A stretch of DNA of 60,995 bases from Rhodopseudomonas palustris (GTDB lineage: Bacteria > Pseudomonadota > Alphaproteobacteria > Rhizobiales > Xanthobacteraceae). Below, piece after piece: positions 55,398-60,995 of the stretch (the stretch's first letter is position 1; each line of letters begins with the position of its first letter). The position numbers and the translations under genes are program-made. The stretch spans positions 1 to 60,995 of the forward strand of contig NZ_QYYD01000030.1 in the NCBI RefSeq assembly GCF_003591005.1, in the 5' to 3' direction. Below the pieces are notes generated by a model. The model worked only from the letters and a program-made list of their open reading frames with translations. It was not told the origin of the DNA and did not search any database.

Positions 55398-56141
55398 ATG
55401 TTGGGCTCGAGCCTATCGAAGATCATTAAAGGGATCGGTATCAGCGCCCTTATGATCGATCGCAACGGCAGAATTCTCGAAGTCAGCGACGAGTCAGAGG
55501 TGTCCGGCTCCGGGCGGCCACCGAGCAAACTCGGCAAGAGCTACTTCGACGCCTGCATCCGGCCCGACCGGCATTCGCTGGAGTTGCTACGCGGTTTCAA
55601 GAACCTCGCCGAGAGAACGATTGATTTCTTCGCGACGGTCAACTGGCGCGAGGAGGACGGCGAGCGCAAGCATTTCCTGATCGTCGCAACGCCCTGCGAG
55701 GACGATCCCGACGCCATCGTGGTGTTGCACATCGATCTTTCGGTGCTGCTCGGCGGTCGTCGCGAGTTGTCGGCGCTGATGGTCGGGCAGGGTGCTGTGG
55801 CGGCCGCGCTGGCCGAGGTGGCGATGATCAGCGCCGTGCGCGGCGCGATCGTCGACGCGCTCGCGGCCTCGCAGGGGGGCACGCCGACGCTGACGATCAC
55901 CACGCCGGCGCGTGAAGCGCAGGTGCTGCACGAACTGACGCCGTCGCAGCTGGAGTTGCTGCCCTATCTCGCCAGCGGCAAGAGCAATCGCCAGATCGCC
56001 AAGGAGCGCGACATGAGCGTGTTCACCGTCAAGTCGCAGGTCGCCGGCATCATCCAGAAGCTCAACGTTGCCAATCGGACGCAGGCGGCGTTGTTCGCGA
56101 TGCGCAACAGCGAGGCGCTGGGACTACGCGCACAGGCGTGA
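55398..56141 (+). CDS. PAS plus LuxR-HTH regulator
   Basis: 247 residues. The N-terminal half is PAS-like (ISALMIDRNGRILEVSDESE; ATPCEDDPDAIVVLHIDLSV). The C-terminus is a LuxR/GerE HTH: LTPSQLELLPYLASGKSNRQ, IAKERDMSVFTVKSQVAGII, QKLNVANRTQAALFAM. It lies just after the flbT-like gene in the same direction. No autoinducer synthase is adjacent, so it is a solo regulator; flagellar or motility control is a guess from position. Confidence 0.85.
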   Translation: MLGSSLSKIIKGIGISALMIDRNGRILEVSDESEVSGSGRPPSKLGKSYFDACIRPDRHSLELLRGFKNLAERTIDFFATVNWREEDGERKHFLIVATPCEDDPDAIVVLHIDLSVLLGGRRELSALMVGQGAVAAALAEVAMISAVRGAIVDALAASQGGTPTLTITTPAREAQVLHELTPSQLELLPYLASGKSNRQIAKERDMSVFTVKSQVAGIIQKLNVANRTQAALFAMRNSEALGLRAQA

Positions 56142-56189
56142 GGCGACGGCCGCCTGAGCGATCGCCGAAGCTGTCACCACAGGCACGAC

Positions 56190-56285
56190 CTCATGGTGAG
56201 GAGGCGCGCAGCGCCGTCTCGAACCATGGCCGCACGGATGCGTGGCCCCATCCTTCGAGACGCCCGGCTTCGCCGGGCTTCTCAG
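56190..56285. repeat. REP-like palindrome (CTCATGGTGAGGAG family)
   Basis: Opens CCTCATGGTGAGGAGGCGCG, CCGTCTCGAACCATGGCC; closes CATCCTTCGAGACGCCC, CCGGGCTTCTCAGA. Copy of the element at 41601. The 519-bp gap (56142-56660) holds two repeats and no gene. Confidence 0.82.
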
Positions 56286-56335
56286 AGCCCGGCCGGACAT
56301 GCGGCCTTTAGATTTGGGCACTTCCGTCTCCACGG

Positions 56336-56424
56336 GTCATGCCCGGCCTTGTGCCGGGCATCCACGCCTTGCTGACGGCAACGCAGGAAAGGCGTGGATG
56401 GCCGGGACAAGCCCGGCCATGACG
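56336..56424. repeat. REP-like palindrome (GCCCGGCC family)
   Basis: Opens GTCATGCCCGGCCTTGTGCC and closes GGCCGGGACAAGCCCGGCCA. Same family as 10938, 30910, 49988 and 60787. Confidence 0.85.
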
Positions 56425-56660
56425 GACGCGATCGATGATCGCGATGCCAGATTGATGTAGCAGATTGTCGGATTAGCAAATTCGCTGCTTCGCTGCAGAA
56501 TTGAGATCGCGCGCCGCGCGCAGCTTGATGTAGGCGGCGCGTGATGGCGAAGTTGGAAAGAAGCGTGAGAGGTGGTGCATGAAGGCGTCAGACGCATTCA
56601 CCAATCCACACGGCTGTGATCGTGATGTCGCGGTCGCCGGTTAGCAGCGGAGGTGTCTCG

Positions 56661-57260
56661 GTGGAGGCGCTCGATGCGCTGTCGCTTTACAGCGTCATCC
56701 TCGACACCGATGGCCGTTGTACGAAGCTGTCGCCCGGCGCCGCGGCGCTGTTGGCCGAGGGGGCGCTGCTGACGCTGCGGCTGTCGCGGCTTCGCTGCAG
56801 CAATTCGGCCACGGCCGTGGCGGCGTGCCCGCGGACGGCGGGGCCGATCGACCTCGATCATCAGCTCGCACCGTGCATCGGCTGCCTGACGGGGCAGCCC
56901 TTACAGGCGGACGGGCGACGTTGCTCGATCTCGATCAGCGACAGTCATGATCGGTCGCTGCATGTACGGCTGACGCCGATGCCGAGGCACGATCGCGAGG
57001 CGTTCAGCGAAGCGGCCGTGCTGCTGGTGATCGAGCCAATCTGGACCCCGCGGTCCGCCGAGCTCCTGCCGGACATCGCGGTGATCCTCACGGCAGCCGA
57101 ACGCGAAGTGGCGACGGAACTACTCGGCGGCCTGCGTCCGACCGATATCGCGCATCGACGTCGGGTCGCGGTCGGGACGATTCGATCCCAGATCAAACGC
57201 ATCTACGCGAAACTCGGCGTGTCGGGTGTGGTCGAGTTCATTGCGAAGGCACGTCGCTGA
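56661..57260 (+). CDS. LuxR-HTH-type transcriptional regulator
   Basis: 199 residues from GTG 56661, which has GGAGG seven bases upstream; GTG 56616 and ATG 56625 are in-frame alternatives. A ligand-domain-like region (EALDALSLYSVILDTDGRCT) leads to a C-terminal LuxR HTH (LTAAEREVATELLGGLRPTD; RVAVGTIRSQIKRIYAKLGV). The pattern of an early Leu-rich region and a terminal HTH recalls solo regulators. It may control the SdhA-like gene downstream, 186 bp away. Confidence 0.75.
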   Translation: MEALDALSLYSVILDTDGRCTKLSPGAAALLAEGALLTLRLSRLRCSNSATAVAACPRTAGPIDLDHQLAPCIGCLTGQPLQADGRRCSISISDSHDRSLHVRLTPMPRHDREAFSEAAVLLVIEPIWTPRSAELLPDIAVILTAAEREVATELLGGLRPTDIAHRRRVAVGTIRSQIKRIYAKLGVSGVVEFIAKARR

Positions 57261-57446
57261 AGAAACGGGCAGCGCATTGCCGCGACATCCGTCTAGTCCA
57301 GCTCGAAGGCTATCGTCGTCGCGGAGCGGGGACGCGCATGTCTCCTATGCTTTGACTTGCCGCGACGGTGTCGAGACAATCCGTCAGGTCGTGCCGTGTC
57401 GGTCCGGCTGATGGCGCCCGTGCGGCGCCGGGGAGGTGGCGCCACA

Positions 57447-59177
57447 ATGGTGAGTTCGAACGCGGTCCGCGACACAAGTCAGGAAGCGAGTCACCTCGCG
57501 ACCGACGTTCTGATCATCGGAGCCGGTGGTGCTGGCATGTATGCGGCGCTGGAAGCGGCGTGCGAAGGCGCCTCGGTGCTGCTGGCGGATCGCAGCCTGA
57601 TCGGCCGCGGCGGCGCCACCGTGATGGCGCAGATGACGGTGGCGGCGGCGCTCGGCGAGCAGACGCCGGATCATTGGGAACACCATCTCGCGGATACGCT
57701 GAATGCAGGCCGTGGGCTCTGCAATCCGAGCCTCGCAGCGCTGCTGTGCGAGGACGGGCCGCGCCGGCTGCGCGAGATGGACGCGTGGAAGGTCGGCTGG
57801 GCGCGCGAGGACGGCCATATCAAGCAGGCGCAGGCGCCGGGCCACGACCGGCCGCGCTGCGCCTATGTGGATTTTCTCTCCACCGGTCCGGCAGTGTCGC
57901 GCACGCTGCGGACGCAGCTCAACAATGCCCACGGCATCCGCCGGATCGGCGATCTGTCGATCGTCGATATCGCCGTGCAGGATGGCGTCGCCTGCGGCGC
58001 GACCGCGCTGCATGTCACCTCCGGTGAGATCGTGACGATTGCCGCCAAGGCGGTGGTGATCGCGACCGGCGGGCTGACCCGGCTGTACCGGCGCAACAGC
58101 GCGTCGTCCAACATGAGCGGCGACGGCTATGCGTTGGCGCTGCGCGCCGGCGCCGAACTGATCGACATGGAGTTCGTGCAGTTCTTTCCGATCGGGCATC
58201 TGGCGCCGCGGCTTGTCGGCATGGACCCGATCATGTGGGATCCGTTCCGCTACAAGCTCGGCGGCAAGCTGCTCAATGCGCAGATGCGCGAGTTCGAGGA
58301 GGACTACGCGAGTCGTGACACGCGCAGTGACGGCCGCTACGTGCTGACCCGTGATCTCGCGACCTACGCGATCACCAAGGAAGTCGAAGCCGGCCGCGGC
58401 AGCCCGGCCGGCGGCGCTTACTTGAGTTTCCAGCACGTGCCGGAAGCCGAGATCCGCCGCGCCTTCGGCCCGGTGGTCGACCGGCTCGCCGCCAACGGCA
58501 TCGATCTTGCCCGCGCGCCGGTCGAGGTCGCGCCGATCGCGCACTATCACATGGGCGGCGTTCGCGTCGACACCGAGCTCGAAACCGCGGTGCCCGGCCT
58601 CTATGCCTGTGGCGAGGCGGTCGGCGGCGCCAACGGCGCCAACCGGCTGTCGGGCAATGCGATCACCGAAGCCTTCGTGTTCGGCGCACAAGCCGGCCGC
58701 AGCGCCGCGCGCCGGGCAGCGCGGCAGTCGTCGGCATGGTCGGCGGAAGCCGCAAAGCCGGCGGCCGAGCTGCTGCGCGGGACAGAGGCGGGCTCGCGGG
58801 ACAACCCTGCCGCGCTGATCACCGAGTTGCAGGCGCTGATGGCGGATCTGGTCGGACCGTTCCGCACCGAGGACAGGCTGCGGCGCGGCATCGCCGGACT
58901 CGCGGCGTTGAAGCAGCAGGTCGGCGAGGGCCCGTGGGCGGCGCCGCGCGGCTATGATGCCGAACTGCTCGACTGGCTCGACCTGCGCAACATGGTGCTG
59001 GTGGCGCAATCGGTCGCGCTGCCGGCGCTGGCGCGCACCGAAAGCCGCGGCGCGCATCAGCGCGAGGATCACCCGGGCCTCGACGAGACATGGACAGTGA
59101 ATCAGATGATCACGTTGGCGAACGGCGAGTTGAGCCTGACACGGAGTGCGCTGCCGAGCGGGAAGGCCGCGGCATGA
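57447..59177 (+). CDS. SdhA/FrdA-like FAD-binding oxidoreductase, altered substrate motif
   Basis: 576 residues. FAD fold: VLIIGAGGAGMYAALEAACE. RGGATVMAQMTVAAALG and a C-terminal HYHMGGVRVDTELETAVPGL, YACGEAVGGANGANRLSGNA identify the fumarate reductase flavoprotein superfamily. The usual substrate-binding QFHPTG is here QFFPIG, and the RGEGG motif is replaced by FRYKLGG, so succinate/fumarate is unlikely. ATG 57447 follows GGGAGG. Its stop overlaps the 2Fe-2S protein by four bases, so the two form an enzyme pair. Cytoplasmic or membrane-associated. Confidence 0.82.
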   Translation: MVSSNAVRDTSQEASHLATDVLIIGAGGAGMYAALEAACEGASVLLADRSLIGRGGATVMAQMTVAAALGEQTPDHWEHHLADTLNAGRGLCNPSLAALLCEDGPRRLREMDAWKVGWAREDGHIKQAQAPGHDRPRCAYVDFLSTGPAVSRTLRTQLNNAHGIRRIGDLSIVDIAVQDGVACGATALHVTSGEIVTIAAKAVVIATGGLTRLYRRNSASSNMSGDGYALALRAGAELIDMEFVQFFPIGHLAPRLVGMDPIMWDPFRYKLGGKLLNAQMREFEEDYASRDTRSDGRYVLTRDLATYAITKEVEAGRGSPAGGAYLSFQHVPEAEIRRAFGPVVDRLAANGIDLARAPVEVAPIAHYHMGGVRVDTELETAVPGLYACGEAVGGANGANRLSGNAITEAFVFGAQAGRSAARRAARQSSAWSAEAAKPAAELLRGTEAGSRDNPAALITELQALMADLVGPFRTEDRLRRGIAGLAALKQQVGEGPWAAPRGYDAELLDWLDLRNMVLVAQSVALPALARTESRGAHQREDHPGLDETWTVNQMITLANGELSLTRSALPSGKAAA

Positions 59178-59512
59178 AGGCGACGCTGCAGATCCAGCGC
59201 GGCGGCCCCGGCGATGCGCCGCGGGTCGAGAGCTTCGAGGTGTCGTTCGAGGCGGGGCAATCGGTGCTGGACGGACTGCGCGCGCTGCGCCTCAGCGCCG
59301 ATCCGACGCTGGCGTTTCGCTACTCCTGCATCAACGCCAATGCCTGCAAGGAGTGCATGATGCTGATCGACGGCGACGTCGACTACGCCTGCACGGTGCG
59401 GCTCAAGGAGGGCATGACGGCGCTGGCGCCGCTGCCGAAGAAGGCGCTGGTGCGCGACCTCGTCACCGAGATCGCGCCGCCCGACGAGCGGCTGCACGGG
59501 CGCGCTGGATAG
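59174..59512 (+). CDS. 2Fe-2S-only SdhB-like iron-sulfur protein
   Basis: 112 residues, about half of SdhB/FrdB (about 240). It contains the N-terminal ferredoxin domain with cysteines in YSCINANACKECMMLIDG and YACTVRL, forming one 2Fe-2S cluster. The C-terminal part with the 4Fe-4S and 3Fe-4S clusters is absent. The stop at 59512 is clean with no frameshift signs, so this looks like a genuine short form. It is coupled to the flavoprotein gene, the presumed electron partner. Confidence 0.78.
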   Translation: MKATLQIQRGGPGDAPRVESFEVSFEAGQSVLDGLRALRLSADPTLAFRYSCINANACKECMMLIDGDVDYACTVRLKEGMTALAPLPKKALVRDLVTEIAPPDERLHGRAG

Positions 59513-59519
59513 TCTGCGC

Positions 59520-60728
59520 TCAGGCCAGCGCCATCCCGGCCTGCCGAGGCGGGAACGGCCGGAACGCGGCGAGGATCAGCATCGCGGTCAGGCCCATGCC
59601 GCAGGCGGCGATATACATCGGCGCGTAGCTGCCGAGCTGGTCGTAGATCATGCCACCGACCAGCGGGCCCGTCGACATGCCGAGGCTGCCGGCCATGCTG
59701 ATGCCGCCCATGATGGTGCCCATCATCCGCAGCGGAAAGTTCTCGCGGATGATCACGGCGTAGAGCGGCATGGTGCCGGCGTAGATGAAGCCGACCACCA
59801 CCGCCACCGCATAGAAGCCGCCGAGCCCGCTGACGAAGGCATACGACAACACGCCGAACGCCTGTGCCAGCAGCCCGAGCACCAGCACGCGCTGCGCGCC
59901 AAAACGGTCGCCGGCGACGCCGAAGCCGATCCGGCCGAACATGCCGGACAATCCTTCGACGCTGTAGATCGACACTGCGGCGATCATCGGGATGCCGCAG
60001 GTCACCGCGTAGCTGACGGTGTGGAAGATCGGGCCGGAATGCGTCGCGCAGCAGAAGAAATTCGCCAGCAGCAGCGTGGCGAATTGCGGCGAGCGCACCG
60101 CCGTGCTCAGCGTCATCTCGCCTTGCGTGGCATCGGCGCCAAGCCTCGCGGGACCGGCATCCAACGCCGGCGGGCGGCGCACCAGCAGCGCGGCGGGGAT
60201 CATCAGCGTGGCGGTGATGGTGGCGACGATCAGCATCGCGTTGCGCCAGTCGGTGGCGGTCACCAGCCAGGCGGCAAGCGGCGCCATCGTCAGCGGCGCC
60301 ATGCCCATGCCGGCCGAGACCAGCGACACCGCGAGGCCGCGCTGGGTGTCGAACCAGCCGGTGACGCTGGCCATCATCGGCGCGAACACTGCGGCGGTGG
60401 CGGCGCCGACCAGCACGCCGAACAGCAATTGGAATTCGATCAGCGAACCGGCGCGGCTGGCGAGCGCGAGGCTGGTCGCCAGAATGGCGGAGCCGGCGAG
60501 CACCACAGGACGTGGCCCGAACCGGTCGGACAGATTGCCCCAGACCATGCTGGCCGCCGCCATCGCCAGAAAGCCGATGGTCATCGCGGTGGAGATGCCG
60601 GTGATCGACCACCCGGTCTCCGCCGCCATCGGCTGCAGGAACACGGGCAGGCAGAACATCGCGCCCGCCGCGACGCAGCCGAGCAGCCCGCCGGCCGCGA
60701 CGATCACCCAGCGATAGGGATGGTTCAT
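59520..60728 (-). CDS. MFS transporter, OFA-like (oxalate/formate antiporter family)
   Basis: 402 residues, 12 predicted helices. The N-terminus (RWVIVAAGGLLGCVAAGAMF) leads to the MFS loop WGNLSDRFGPRPVVLAGS, with a second half loop GRIGFGVAGDRFGAQRVLVL. The text resembles monocarboxylate/OFA-type carriers. It is convergent with the 2Fe-2S gene, seven bases apart, so it may bring in the flavoprotein's substrate. The substrate is unknown. Confidence 0.85.
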   Translation of the reverse strand: MNHPYRWVIVAAGGLLGCVAAGAMFCLPVFLQPMAAETGWSITGISTAMTIGFLAMAAASMVWGNLSDRFGPRPVVLAGSAILATSLALASRAGSLIEFQLLFGVLVGAATAAVFAPMMASVTGWFDTQRGLAVSLVSAGMGMAPLTMAPLAAWLVTATDWRNAMLIVATITATLMIPAALLVRRPPALDAGPARLGADATQGEMTLSTAVRSPQFATLLLANFFCCATHSGPIFHTVSYAVTCGIPMIAAVSIYSVEGLSGMFGRIGFGVAGDRFGAQRVLVLGLLAQAFGVLSYAFVSGLGGFYAVAVVVGFIYAGTMPLYAVIIRENFPLRMMGTIMGGISMAGSLGMSTGPLVGGMIYDQLGSYAPMYIAACGMGLTAMLILAAFRPFPPRQAGMALA

Positions 60729-60786
60729 GGGGGCTCCTTACGCGACGTTCATCGGTCTTCAGGTTTGTTGCTTGCACCTGACCCTT

Positions 60787-60906
60787 GTCATGGCCGGGCT
60801 CGTCCCGCCTGCGCGGCCGAAGCCGCTTCGGCGCGGCGAAGGCCGGGCCATCCACGCCTTGTCTGCATCGCCTTCAGCAAAGGCGTGGATGCCCGGCACA
60901 AGGCCA
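60787..60906. repeat. REP-like palindrome (GCCCGGCC family, incomplete)
   Basis: Opens GTCATGGCCGGGCTCGTCCC and has ggcgtggatgcccggcac near the end, but lacks the final GGGCATGAC. The last 90 bases of the window show no gene. Confidence 0.7.
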
Positions 60907-60995
60907 CTGCTGTCCGGCTTAGTTTTAGTGGACAAAGCGCATGGCGTTGATTCTTCTGTATTCCGAGCGTCTGGCAACGTTTCGGGACACGGGAG

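Overview
The window is GC-rich alphaproteobacterial chromosome, most like Rhodopseudomonas (Nitrobacteraceae/Bradyrhizobiaceae). The reasons are the aerobic-type cobalamin cluster with CobZ-like genes, a near-canonical Bradyrhizobium-type D(-)-tartrate dehydratase, a giant DUF1522 flagellin with an FlbT-like partner, and several families of intergenic palindromes typical of this group. No rRNA, tRNA, CRISPR array, prophage or intact IS element was seen. The first 120 bases hold a C-run/G-run that may be an assembly-edge artefact.

Layout. 0.4-11.8 kb: guaA, a vapBC pair, a LysR gene divergent from a SnoaL-like gene and a truncated SDR, a Kef-type antiporter, a WYL/YafY regulator sharing a perfect palindromic operator with a divergent GST, another LysR/NmrA-like divergent pair, and a LysE/RhtB exporter. 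11.85-22.6 kb: the cobalamin (corrin-ring) cluster on the minus strand. A cobalamin riboswitch (about 19.84-20.02 kb) precedes a short CobN N-terminal-domain-like gene, then cobH-cobI-cobJ-(cobK inverted)-cobL-cobE-cobM-cobB-cobA, nearly all coupled by 1-8 bp stop/start overlaps. Upstream of the riboswitch lie tcuA/tcuB-like genes that together equal a split CobZ; no cobG or cobF is present.

23.1-30.6 kb: flavodoxin-DUF2023, an atypical pyruvate kinase, an Spx/ArsC-like protein, a 57-aa/215-aa pair of unknown function, and a livGFHM transporter without its binding protein. 31-40.8 kb: a DUF4407 membrane protein, a PhoU-like/Pit phosphate pair, corA, an SMR (Gdx/SugE-like) exporter, prfC, and a higBA-type toxin-antitoxin pair. 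41-43 kb: a START-like protein and tartrate dehydratase.

43.6-49.9 kb is the most unusual region. It encodes a TPR plus outer-membrane-barrel protein resembling the Slam secretion family; a FecR-domain exported protein carrying 36 consecutive prolines and a C-terminal domain resembling TbpB-type barrels; a small TadE/G-like protein; and a CHASE2 adenylate cyclase. The FecR-domain gene has an intergenic palindrome inserted exactly in frame (28 codons) before its signal peptide. 50-61 kb: a CHASE3 histidine kinase, flagellin, flbT-like gene, two LuxR-type regulators, an SdhA-like flavoprotein with altered substrate-binding motif, a 2Fe-2S-only SdhB-like protein, and a convergent MFS transporter.

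All functional calls rest on reading motifs by eye. No alignment or database search was run.
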